From the NCBI GenBank assembly GCA_024278315.1, contig JAJRTL010000166.1:1-35872 (forward strand): 35,872 bases of DNA. The letters run 5' to 3'. How positions within the stretch are numbered: position 1 is the stretch's first letter; every line of letters begins with the position of its first letter. Position numbers and translations under genes: made by a program. The stretch comes from Planctomycetota bacterium (lineage in GTDB: Bacteria > Planctomycetota > UBA1135 > GCA-002748355). The notes beneath the pieces were generated by a model that was not told where the DNA came from, searched no databases, and saw only the letters and a program-made list of their open reading frames with translations. Below, in pieces: positions 23,817 through 31,661 of the stretch.

Positions 23817-24998
23817 TTGCACATTTCCTCTCGCCTCGACGCGATCTCCGAATCCAAGACCCTCGCCATCACCTCTCGGGCTGCCGAACTCAGGGCCGAG
23901 GGCAAGGACATCATCTCGCTGTCTGCAGGAGAACCTGACTTTGCCACTCCTGAACCAGTTGCCGAAGCTGGCATTCGGGCCATCCGCGAAGGCAAGACCC
24001 GATACACGTCCGTGCCCGGGATGCCCGAGCTGCGCAAGCGCGTCACAGAACATCTCGCGCGCGACTTCCAGCTCGACTATGACTGGAAAGAGGTCTGCAT
24101 CACGGCGAGTGTCAAGGCAGGGTTGAGCCTGGCACTGCTGGCTCTCGCCGAACCCGGCGACAAGGTTGTCCTGCCTGCGCCCTATTGGGTCTCCTATCCT
24201 GAGGTCGTGGGGCTCAGCCGAGCCTGCCCCGAGATCCTGCAGTGCAGCGATGCGAATGGTTTCATCCCCACCGTACCTCAACTCGAAGCAGCCCTCTCCG
24301 CCGAGGGCGTGCGCGGCTTCATCCTCAACAGCCCTTCCAACCCTTCGGGGGCCGTCTGGTCCGAGTCACAGCTAACAGCTCTGGTCGAGATCTGTGCTGC
24401 CAACGACGTGTGGATTCTGTCGGACGAGATCTACGCTCGGGTCACCTACGAAGGCGTCCCTTCGATCTCACCCGCCAACATCCCCGGAGGCAAGGAGAGG
24501 ACCATCGTCCTGAACGGCCTGTCCAAGGTCTATGCCATGACCGGGTGGCGCATCGGCTACGTGGCGGCGCCGCGCGAACTCATCCAGGCCATCACTGCGC
24601 TCCAGAGCCATGCTCTCGGCAACCCCCCCACGATCAGCCAGTACGCGGCCATGGAGGCCTTCTCGGAACGAGGCGTGGACTACCCTGCCCCCATGCTGGA
24701 GGCTTTCACCGAACGACGCGCATGGCTGTGCCAGGCCCTCCAGAACCTGCCCGGCTTCACACTCAACAGGCCCATGGGAGCCTTCTATGTATTTCCTGGT
24801 GTGCAGGCCATCCTCGAGGAGAGAGGGATCGACGCCCTGGAGCTGGCACGTCTGCTCCTCGATGAAGCCGGCGTCGCCGTCGTTCCCGGCACGGCCTTCG
24901 GCGCTCCTGGCCATATACGCCTCTCCTTCGCCGCCTCCCTGGAGCAGATCCAGGAGGCCATGCGACCCATCGAGGAATGGCTGAAAGGAAGGTCCTGA
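23817..24998 (+). CDS. Class I aspartate/prephenate-type aminotransferase (PLP)
   Basis: About 393 residues if the TTG at 23817 is used, giving an N-terminus (LHISSRLDAISESKTLAIT) that matches the family; a TTG at 23796 would add seven residues. AGG at about 23806 gives suitable spacing for 23817. Fold-type I motifs are clear: SLSAGEPDFATPEP, TRYTSVPGMPELR, ILNSPSNPSGAVW, ILSDEIYARVTY, and Lys237 in LNGLSKVYAMTGWRIGY, which binds pyridoxal phosphate. The C-terminus has GAPGHIRLSFA with the carboxylate-binding Arg. It transfers amino groups between aspartate (or prephenate or aromatic acids) and 2-oxoglutarate; exact specificity is open. The stop overlaps the start of the next gene by one base (TGATG). 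Confidence 0.93.
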   Translation: MHISSRLDAISESKTLAITSRAAELRAEGKDIISLSAGEPDFATPEPVAEAGIRAIREGKTRYTSVPGMPELRKRVTEHLARDFQLDYDWKEVCITASVKAGLSLALLALAEPGDKVVLPAPYWVSYPEVVGLSRACPEILQCSDANGFIPTVPQLEAALSAEGVRGFILNSPSNPSGAVWSESQLTALVEICAANDVWILSDEIYARVTYEGVPSISPANIPGGKERTIVLNGLSKVYAMTGWRIGYVAAPRELIQAITALQSHALGNPPTISQYAAMEAFSERGVDYPAPMLEAFTERRAWLCQALQNLPGFTLNRPMGAFYVFPGVQAILEERGIDALELARLLLDEAGVAVVPGTAFGAPGHIRLSFAASLEQIQEAMRPIEEWLKGRS

Positions 24999-26035
24999 TG
25001 CAAGACCTCGAGAACTTGTCCGACCTGGGGAGGGAGGAATCCGTCCTCTACCTCTGCCTATCCGGCAAGGACATGGGCAAGACCTCCAGAGGCGATCCGT
25101 TTCTCACTCTCGAACTCTCGGACTTGAGCGAGAGCCTCACGGCCAAGATCTGGCACGACTTCGCGGGCTTCGACCAGCTCGCAGCGCTACCGATCGGAAC
25201 ACCGGTCAAGGTGCAGGGCCACCGCGGTGACTACCGTGGGACGCCCCAGCTCGAGATCCGCAAGATTCGGGAGCTCGGCCCAGGGGATGAGGGGCGTTGG
25301 GATCCAGACCGGATCCTGGGCCCTGGCTTTGCCCGCGTTTCCGACCTCACCTGCAAGGTCCTGGTCATGGACATCGAAACCGCGCCTCTCACCGATGTGC
25401 GCGGTCTACCCAAGACGCTCGTCCAGGCGGTCACACGCGTCGCCACCGATCGGGACTGGGACATCGACAAGGTCCTCGGCCTCAACCCACTCTTCTCCCG
25501 CGTCGTATCCATCGCGGTAGGCAGCGAAAGCGGCGATGCGGACTCCGTTCTGGTGGCTCCACCTGAGGACGAGATCACAGACCTTTCGGCATCCGCCCCC
25601 GATTGGATGCGTGTCATGAGCGAGAAGGAGATGCTGGAGGCCTTCTGGACCCTGGCACGTCAAGCGGAGATCGTCGTGACCTACAACGGTCGCAACTTCG
25701 ACCTGCCCTTCCTGCGGACGCGTTCGGCCATCCTGGGCGTGCAGGTCATGAGTGACCTGGTGAGCCAGCCGCCCTATCGCCACCGCCCCCACCTGGATCT
25801 CTATCAGATCCTGATCGGCAGCGGGCGGGGAGCGGCACCCATGAATCTCGACGCCGCCTGTTTCGCCTTCAATATCGAAAGCCCCAAGGACGCCATGGAT
25901 GGTTCCATGGTCGGACAGGCCTATCGCGAGCGACGCTACCAGGAGATTGCCAAGTACAACCTCTCCGACATCGTGGCAACACGAGAGCTCTATCGTCGGC
26001 TCGCAGAGACCGTGCTTCCCTTCCTCGAAAGCTAG
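24998..26035 (+). CDS. OB-fold plus DnaQ-like 3'-5' exonuclease fusion
   Basis: 345 residues from ATG 24998, which overlaps the aminotransferase TGA and has GGAAGG six bases upstream. Residues about 20-95 form an OB-fold nucleic-acid-binding domain of the kind at the front of YhaM exoribonucleases (GDPFLTLELSD, LTAKIWHDFAGF, VKVQGHRGDYRGTPQLEI). Residues about 118-345 are a ribonuclease-H-like exonuclease of the predicted PolB-like group: LVMDIET with Asp125 and Glu127, VTYNGRNFDLPFL with Asp235, and YNLSDIVATRELY with Asp324, so the DEDD metal-binding set is complete. Either DNA or RNA could be the substrate. The OB domain joined to this nuclease type is unusual in my experience. Coupling to an aminotransferase gives no clear functional hint. 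Confidence 0.85.
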   Translation: MQDLENLSDLGREESVLYLCLSGKDMGKTSRGDPFLTLELSDLSESLTAKIWHDFAGFDQLAALPIGTPVKVQGHRGDYRGTPQLEIRKIRELGPGDEGRWDPDRILGPGFARVSDLTCKVLVMDIETAPLTDVRGLPKTLVQAVTRVATDRDWDIDKVLGLNPLFSRVVSIAVGSESGDADSVLVAPPEDEITDLSASAPDWMRVMSEKEMLEAFWTLARQAEIVVTYNGRNFDLPFLRTRSAILGVQVMSDLVSQPPYRHRPHLDLYQILIGSGRGAAPMNLDAACFAFNIESPKDAMDGSMVGQAYRERRYQEIAKYNLSDIVATRELYRRLAETVLPFLES

Positions 26036-26053
26036 CCACCGAAGGAGCGCCGC

Positions 26054-27826
26054 TTGGCACTCACTCTCCTCGACATCCTCACCTTCCTGGCCTTCATCCT
26101 TCTCGTGGTCGGGGTCTCACTCTACGCATCACGCAAGGAAGAGAGCAGCGAAGACTACTTCCTCGCAGGTCGCAAGCTCAGCTGGTGGCTCATCGGCTTC
26201 TCGCTGATCGCCTCCAACATCTCGACCGAGCACTTCGTCGGCATGGCCGGCAGCGCCTTCGGGCGGGTAGGGCTCGCCATCGCGAGCTACGAGTGGATGA
26301 GTGCGGCCACGCTCGTCATCGTTGCCTGGTGGCTTCTGCCCAAGTTCCTGCGTATCGGCATCTACACGATGCCAGAGTTTCTGGAGTATCGCTATGACGG
26401 CGTAACGCGCACGATCATGGCGATCTACCTGCTGGCCGCCTACGTCATCGCCCTGCTGGCAACCGTCCTCTACACCGGATCTCAGGGGCTCAACGGAGTC
26501 TTCCACTTCAACCAGATGTTTGTCGAGAACTTCGGTATGAGCCCAGAGGCGGCCAACAGCCTGGCCCTCTACACGGGAATCTGGTCCATCGGCATCATTG
26601 CCGCGATCTACACGGTCTTTGGCGGCCTCAAGGCCGTCGTCTGGTCCGACCTCATCCAAGGCGGAGCCCTGCTCATCGGCGGAGCCATCGTGCTCTACCT
26701 CGGACTCAGACTCACGGGAGGCGGAACCCTGAGCGAGGACGGTGGAGTGATCGGTGGCAGCCTGAGCGAGGGATGGAACATATTCAAGGCAGCCAACGCA
26801 GAGAAGCTCCATGTGGTTCTTCCCTGGAACGACCCCGATGTGCCCTGGCTGGCCGTCTTCGTTGGCGGCCTCTGGATCCCCAACCTCTTCTACTGGGGTC
26901 TCAACCAGTTCATCACGCAACGCACACTCGGTGCGAAGAACCTGGCCGAGGGCCAGAAGGGCATCTACCTCGCCTGCTTCTTCAAATTGCTGATCCCCTT
27001 CATCATCGTCATCCCCGGCATCATGGCCTTTGACCTCTTCGGAGAGGAGATCAAGGCTGCGGTGGCCGTCGGGGGCGACATATCCAAGGCGGGTGAACAG
27101 GCCTATCCCTATCTCATCTCGCGCATCATGCCACCCTTCTTGCGTGGGGTGATGCTGGCCGCCCTGGCGGGAGCGGTCATGAGCACTTTCAACTCGGGCA
27201 TCAACTCCGCTTCTACGATCTTCACGATCGATCTCTACAAGAAGTATGTGCAACCCGATGCCTCCACAGGGCAACAGGTCAAGATCGGGCGGTACGCCAC
27301 AGCCATCATCGCCGTCCTGGCATGCCTGATTGCTCCGCTACCGGGCAGCTTCAAGGGCGTGTTCTCCTACATCCAGGAAATCTGGGGGTTCATCTCGCCG
27401 GGTATCGTCGCCGCATTCCTGGGCGGCATATTCCTCCCGCGAGCTCCCGTCATCTGCGGTAGGGCCGTACTGCTGCTCGGCCCAGCGCTCTACGCCATGG
27501 CTCGTGTGCCGAAGTGGATCCTGGAGTCAGGGCGCAAGGTCGATCACGGTATTCTCCTCATCGAAAAACCCGGCGCCGAGGACATCCCCGTCGGCGGTTT
27601 CGAACAGACCCTCTACGGGTTTCATGGGATCTCCTTCCTCCACCACATGGCCATGGTCTTCCTCGTCCTCATGGCCGTCATGTTGTGGCTCACCTGGCGT
27701 AGACCTCTCCCCAAACCCGTCACCTACCCCCAGTCCGACATCGACGTTCGCACGCATCCCTCCACCTACGTCTACGGCACGCTCATCATCCTCGCCACGA
27801 TCGCGCTCTACATCATCTTCTGGTAG
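26054..27826 (+). CDS. Sodium:solute symporter (SSS family)
   Basis: 590 residues from a TTG start with GGAG six bases upstream. It carries solutes with sodium across the inner membrane. The N-terminus (ILTFLAFILLVVGVSLYA) is the first of about 13-14 helices. Family blocks include SEDYFLAGRKLSWWLIG, SNISTEHFVGMAGSAFG, IYTVFGGLKAVVWSDLIQGG, LFYWGLNQFITQRTLGAKN and LAALAGAVMSTFNSGINSAS. The overall pattern matches the sugar (SglT-like) branch rather than proline or pantothenate carriers, so a sugar or inositol substrate is likely but not proven. A hydrophilic loop near residue 500-530 precedes the final helices. It starts 18 bases after the exonuclease stop and converges with the HD-domain gene. 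Confidence 0.93.
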   Translation: MALTLLDILTFLAFILLVVGVSLYASRKEESSEDYFLAGRKLSWWLIGFSLIASNISTEHFVGMAGSAFGRVGLAIASYEWMSAATLVIVAWWLLPKFLRIGIYTMPEFLEYRYDGVTRTIMAIYLLAAYVIALLATVLYTGSQGLNGVFHFNQMFVENFGMSPEAANSLALYTGIWSIGIIAAIYTVFGGLKAVVWSDLIQGGALLIGGAIVLYLGLRLTGGGTLSEDGGVIGGSLSEGWNIFKAANAEKLHVVLPWNDPDVPWLAVFVGGLWIPNLFYWGLNQFITQRTLGAKNLAEGQKGIYLACFFKLLIPFIIVIPGIMAFDLFGEEIKAAVAVGGDISKAGEQAYPYLISRIMPPFLRGVMLAALAGAVMSTFNSGINSASTIFTIDLYKKYVQPDASTGQQVKIGRYATAIIAVLACLIAPLPGSFKGVFSYIQEIWGFISPGIVAAFLGGIFLPRAPVICGRAVLLLGPALYAMARVPKWILESGRKVDHGILLIEKPGAEDIPVGGFEQTLYGFHGISFLHHMAMVFLVLMAVMLWLTWRRPLPKPVTYPQSDIDVRTHPSTYVYGTLIILATIALYIIFW

Positions 27827-27843
27827 TCAGCGCCATCTCCTGA

Positions 27844-29205
27844 TCAATGCGTGATGCGGTAGGCGTCGTGCGCATCGGGCAGTGAGGCACGGATGCGGGA
27901 CTGCAGGAAGACACGCTCTTCGGGATCGATCGCGGTCGTGAGGGCATACACCTTCCAGAGGCGGAGGTAGCTTTCCTCGAGATCGGCGATACGCGGGAGT
28001 TGGTCGCGGAAGCGGGAGAGGGGATGCAGCTCGTCTTCGCCGGGGAAGCGCACGAGCGTGCCGACTTCCTTGAGCTGCATGCGACGGCTCGGACAGTAGA
28101 GAAGCACCGTCTCCCGTCGACCGAAGCGCTCGGCGAACTCGTCCTCTCGCTCGCGTTCCCAGGCACGTCGGCTGTCGGCGGCCTTGGGTGAGAAGAATCG
28201 TTCCAGGAGCGCCGCCTGGACGTCGCGGTTGTCGGCGTAGGGGAAGACCGATACGCGCTTCAGGAGTCGACGTGCGGCCAGCCGATCCAGCAACAGGCCC
28301 GCCGTCCCGGCGGCTTCACCCGATCTCTGCTGCGCATGCGCGCGCAAGGCCAGCAACAGGCCCTCGTCGGTCTTGTCGTAGAGGTCTGCGGGCTGGATCC
28401 ACCCTTCGAGCAAGGCGATCTCGACGGCACGCGAGACCATGGCTCCGGCGGCGATCTTGGCGTGATGGTAGTAGACGCGCTCGGAGAAATAGTAGCGCGC
28501 CTGCAGCATGCGCAGGATCTCCGAGACGATGTCCTCTCGCAGCAGTCCCTGCTTTTCGCAGTCCACGAACAAACGGCCGGTCGCCTCATCGATCTTGAAG
28601 TAGTCCGCGATCCGATCGTCGTAGCGCAGGTCGAGCCCCGTGTACCAGGCGTCACGCCGCAGGTAGTCCATGAGATCGCTGCAGATCGTGTCGCTGATCA
28701 TCTGGGACAGGAAGGGAGCCGCTGGCTCTGCCCCTGCGCCCAGGATGGCCAAGACGCCGTCCAGGAGTCCCTGCGCTTGCAGTTCCTTGCCGAGTTCCCC
28801 GTCCGGAGAGAGCATGTCGCGAAACCGGTCCGGGGAGTCGTGCCTCGGCAGCAGACCCGTCTGGTCCTCGATGTTGTGCCCAAAGGGGATATGGGTTACG
28901 TCGTGGACGAGAGCAGCGGCTCTCAGCAGACGTTCTTCGTCCGCGCTCACGACGCGCAGACCACCACCTTCCAGATCGGCATTGCGATGGACCGAGGACA
29001 CGAGCCGTGAGGTCATATGCAGCGTCCCGATGGAATGCTCGAAGCGACTGTGCCGAGCTCCAGGGAAGACGAGATGCGCCAGGCCCAGCTGTGAGATTCC
29101 GCGGAGCCGCTGCATCTCTCGTGTGTCCAGGAGGCGTCCCTCGTCCTTGCTGAGGTAGACATCCCCGTGGACGGGCTCTCGGAGTACGAAGAATCGGCGG
29201 CTCAT
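27844..29205 (-). CDS. HD-domain phosphohydrolase (SAMHD1/YwfO-type, possible dNTPase)
   Basis: 453 residues. HD proteins of this group cleave dNTPs or related nucleotides. Metal ligands are visible: His57 (RHSRFEHSIGTLH), His101-Asp102 (AALVHDVTHIPFGH) and Asp177 (CSDLMDYLRRDAWYTG), matching His167, His206-Asp207 and Asp311 of human SAMHD1. The N-terminus (VHGDVYLSKDEGRLLDTREM, QRLRGISQLG) also fits this group. Nothing identifies the allosteric site or exact nucleotide specificity. The start codon lies in the loop of a 6-bp hairpin. It converges with the symporter gene, 17 bases apart, and lies 28 bases downstream of the next minus-strand gene, possibly in its transcript. Confidence 0.9.
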   Translation of the reverse strand: MSRRFFVLREPVHGDVYLSKDEGRLLDTREMQRLRGISQLGLAHLVFPGARHSRFEHSIGTLHMTSRLVSSVHRNADLEGGGLRVVSADEERLLRAAALVHDVTHIPFGHNIEDQTGLLPRHDSPDRFRDMLSPDGELGKELQAQGLLDGVLAILGAGAEPAAPFLSQMISDTICSDLMDYLRRDAWYTGLDLRYDDRIADYFKIDEATGRLFVDCEKQGLLREDIVSEILRMLQARYYFSERVYYHHAKIAAGAMVSRAVEIALLEGWIQPADLYDKTDEGLLLALRAHAQQRSGEAAGTAGLLLDRLAARRLLKRVSVFPYADNRDVQAALLERFFSPKAADSRRAWEREREDEFAERFGRRETVLLYCPSRRMQLKEVGTLVRFPGEDELHPLSRFRDQLPRIADLEESYLRLWKVYALTTAIDPEERVFLQSRIRASLPDAHDAYRITH

Positions 29206-29211
29206 GCCGCC
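29196..29211 (-). promoter_or_regulatory. 6-bp GC-only hairpin with the HD gene start codon in its loop
   Basis: GGCGGC (29196-29201) and GCCGCC (29206-29211) pair around TCAT. On the minus strand this reads GGCGGC-ATGA-GCCGCC, so the ATG at 29205 is in the tetraloop. An effect on translation is inference. Confidence 0.45.
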
Positions 29212-29233
29212 ACTCTAACGCGTCGAAGGCAGC

Positions 29234-29704
29234 TCAGCGAGCGCAGTAGGTCTTGACCCGATCGATCTCTTCGCCGGTCTCGGCGTCGATCACGCGGCCC
29301 TGGATCTCCAACAGGCCCACTCCCGTCTGCTGGACCCTGACGTCCAGCTTGTAGCGGTTGCCCGAGTCTTCCATGGCCACGCTTCTGCTATCGCCCTGCA
29401 TCTTGGACAGCACCTCGTAGGACTTCCCAATCAGGTCCTCGAGCGTCTGATCCAGATAGGCGGCGGCCGGGTGGATCTTCTCCTGGGTCTCACCCGCAGA
29501 AAGGACTCCACTCTCAAGACCCTGACGCACCGTCAGCACACCCCCGACGATGAAGACGAGGGCGACCACGAACTGGAAGACGTGCGTACCGAAACCTACG
29601 TGGTTCGGATCCATCATCTTCGCTAGTTCCCGAGCCTGGTTCTTGGCCCGCGCTTTGGCTGCAGGACCCTGACGTCCTGCTGATCTAGGATGGTTACTGT
29701 TCAA
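29234..29704 (-). CDS. Small membrane protein, unknown function
   Basis: 156 residues from a TTG start with GGGGGAGAGAGAA upstream; an ATG at about 29614 is an alternative that would drop the basic N-terminus. Residues 1-35 are basic and Ala/Lys/Arg-rich (ARAKNQARELAKMMDPN). One membrane helix follows (FQFVVALVFIVGGVLTV). The C-terminal soluble domain has mixed alpha/beta sequence (LDQTLEDLIGKSYEVLSKM, KLDVRVQQTGVGLLEIQG) and ends in YCAR. No family recognised. A 187-base gap separates it from the next minus-strand gene. Confidence 0.7.
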   Translation of the reverse strand: MNSNHPRSAGRQGPAAKARAKNQARELAKMMDPNHVGFGTHVFQFVVALVFIVGGVLTVRQGLESGVLSAGETQEKIHPAAAYLDQTLEDLIGKSYEVLSKMQGDSRSVAMEDSGNRYKLDVRVQQTGVGLLEIQGRVIDAETGEEIDRVKTYCAR

Positions 29705-29891
29705 AGTTCTCTCTCCCCCTCATCCATTCTCCCGGCTTGAAGGTCCACTCCCTACATCGGCTCCTACCCGAGCCAGAGGAGAAAAACCAGACGGTACAGA
29801 TCGCCGACGCTCTCTACAGTCCATGGCAGGGAAGTGCTGTAGCCTGGACCTGGGGAAGAAAACCCCTGATGCCTCTCAAGCTACTGGATGC
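29705..29891. other. 187-base gap with interleaved inverted repeats
   Basis: CTACAG (29814-29819) pairs with CTGTAG (29837-29842), and GTCCA (29819-29823) pairs with TGGAC (29845-29849). The arms are in a-b-a'-b' order, as in an H-type pseudoknot, sharing one base. No gene is seen. Confidence 0.35.
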
Positions 29892-31565
29892 TCAAACTCC
29901 GAATACCGCGAAGCTCGAGGGTTCCTCGAACAGCAAGCGCCCCACGCCGCGCTTGCGCACCGACAATCGCAGACGGCAAGGCTCTGCAAATCTGAGTTCG
30001 TAGGGCTCGCGGGGATCCAGCAGATCGCGTGGCTTGAGCTTCTTGCCCTTGAAGGACCCTCGCAACCGAATCGCACGCACCTTGCCTGCCTCGGTGACCT
30101 CGCATGGAAAGAGGACTCGCAATGCGAAGGAGCTGTGCCCTCTCTCGCTTTCCACTGGATGGAGTTGGAGGTCCAAAGACCCCTGGGCTGGCGCCGACTC
30201 CTGCAAGGGTGAGAACCCGGGTGCGTCCACACGGAGGGTCGCGCCCTTGCCGGGCACGCCCATGGAATAGCGCCCCTGTTCGTCACTCGAAGTCCGGCTA
30301 CTGCCCATCGCGGCCACAGAACCTTGAAGGGGTGGCCGCACGCCGCCGCGAAAATAGGCATCCCCCCAACGTCCCTTGCCTCGCATCTCGAGCTGTGCTT
30401 GCACGGGTTTGCCGTCCGCAGCAAGGACCTTCCCCGAGAGAATCTGCATGCGCTCGGGTTGGATCAAGACGCGCGCCTGGGCCTGCCCGACACGCTCCAG
30501 GACAGGAAGAGAGACCGGCGATGCCAGGCGATAGCGCGGATGCACCAGGCCCAGTGACAAGGGCATGGTCCTCGAGAGCCCGCGAATCCGGAACCGTCCC
30601 TGCTCATCCAATCGAAGATCGCTGAACCGCCCCTTCCAGAAAAGAGGAAGATGTGCATAGCCACGACCGTCCTGGCTCCGTCCGGTCGAGCGGCCGGGCA
30701 GGACGAAGAGGCGCGTGTCCTTCCATTGCCCGCTAGGCATCTCAACCAGTCCTTCCACCTCGGCACCCTCTTCGAGGACGAAACGGAGTTCGGCCGGAGG
30801 TTCAGAGCTTGCGATCACGCCAATGGGCTCGACCCGGCTCGCCAGCCCTTCGGCTTCGATCAGGAGCGGCAAGCCCAGACCGGGCCAGAGTCCGATCAAC
30901 TCGAAGCGCCCGTCCGTGTCGGTCTTGGCTTCGACGCTGCCGATGCTCACCCGGGCTCCGGCGACAGGCTCACCTTGCGGGCCGAAGACCCGTCCTCGCG
31001 CACGTCCCGTATGGGTCCAGTCCACACGGACCGCGCTTTCCTTGTCCGGATGCAACTGCAGCAGCCGAGGCGCATGAGCGTCGCCCGGTCCGCGCAGGGA
31101 CAGGAGATACCATCCCGGACGCAGCTCCCCGAGCACCTCCTCGCCAGCACTCTCTCCCTCTCGGCCAGCCATAGGGCCCGCTTCGAAGCTCCAATGGAAG
31201 GGCACGACCTTCCCGGCTCTCGTGGAGCGCAGGATCAACCGCGACATGCCATCCGCCCAGCCTGGTCTCTCGGCATCCTCGGCGGGCGCCTCCTGAGTGG
31301 GCGGCCCGAGGATCTCGACGACCAGTTCGAGATCGGCGACATCCTGGCGATCCAAGGCGAGGCCCCCCAGGCCCTTGCCTTGTGGCAGCTCGGCAAGCTC
31401 TCCGGGCACGTCTTGCCCGTCTTGCCCGTCCTGCCCGTCTTCGACGGCCGTGATACCGGGTTCAGCCCTGCCCAACAACGAGAGTCCGGCCCAGGCGATC
31501 CATCCGGACATGGCCAGACCCAGAAGCAAGAGGATCCAGGGTCGATGGTGGGAGGATGACTTCAT
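29892..31565 (-). CDS. Membrane-anchored protein with carboxypeptidase-regulatory-like domains
   Basis: 557 residues from ATG 31565. Residues about 9-32 form an uncleaved signal-anchor helix (WILLLLGLAMSGWIAWAGL). A GQD triplet repeat (GQDGQDGQD) in an acidic linker follows. The body is beta-rich and contains segments with the CarboxypepD_reg (transthyretin-like) look: GRVFGPQGEPVAGARVSIG with TDTDGRFELIGLWPG, then SGKVLAADGKPVQAQLEM with SDEQGRYSMGVPGKGA. These folds bind or support other proteins; no catalytic domain is attached. It is probably periplasmic or surface-facing. It is divergent from the flippase gene; 96 bases separate them. Function unknown, possibly linked to the surface polysaccharide locus. 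Confidence 0.8.
   Translation of the reverse strand: MKSSSHHRPWILLLLGLAMSGWIAWAGLSLLGRAEPGITAVEDGQDGQDGQDVPGELAELPQGKGLGGLALDRQDVADLELVVEILGPPTQEAPAEDAERPGWADGMSRLILRSTRAGKVVPFHWSFEAGPMAGREGESAGEEVLGELRPGWYLLSLRGPGDAHAPRLLQLHPDKESAVRVDWTHTGRARGRVFGPQGEPVAGARVSIGSVEAKTDTDGRFELIGLWPGLGLPLLIEAEGLASRVEPIGVIASSEPPAELRFVLEEGAEVEGLVEMPSGQWKDTRLFVLPGRSTGRSQDGRGYAHLPLFWKGRFSDLRLDEQGRFRIRGLSRTMPLSLGLVHPRYRLASPVSLPVLERVGQAQARVLIQPERMQILSGKVLAADGKPVQAQLEMRGKGRWGDAYFRGGVRPPLQGSVAAMGSSRTSSDEQGRYSMGVPGKGATLRVDAPGFSPLQESAPAQGSLDLQLHPVESERGHSSFALRVLFPCEVTEAGKVRAIRLRGSFKGKKLKPRDLLDPREPYELRFAEPCRLRLSVRKRGVGRLLFEEPSSFAVFGV
31410..31438 (-). repeat. 9-bp tandem repeat coding GQD
   Basis: Three near-identical 9-base units (cttgcccgt and one variant ctgcccgt-type unit) code GQDGQDGQD just after the membrane anchor of the carboxypeptidase-regulatory-like protein. 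Confidence 0.7.
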
Positions 31566-31639
31566 TCTGGGGGAAGGAAGGGGAGGGGGAGCTCGTCCAA
31601 GCGCTTAGGATGTCTCTCCCCATAGGTCGTGGGACTCCA

Positions 31640-31651
31640 GAAGTCTACTTC
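31640..31651. promoter_or_regulatory. 12-bp palindrome in the divergent promoter region
   Basis: GAAGT-CT-ACTTC lies 11 bases before the flippase ATG and between two divergent genes, a place where a regulator could bind. It is short enough to occur by chance. Confidence 0.25.
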
Positions 31652-31661
31652 AGGACAGGGC

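Noticed and set aside
26129-27274. 381-codon minus-strand frame opposite the symporter gene
   Set aside because: Asp/Glu/His-rich antisense shadow of a membrane protein with clear family blocks.
29737-30003. 88-codon + strand frame in and beyond the 187-base gap
   Set aside because: No ribosome site, no family, and it runs into the antisense side of the downstream gene.
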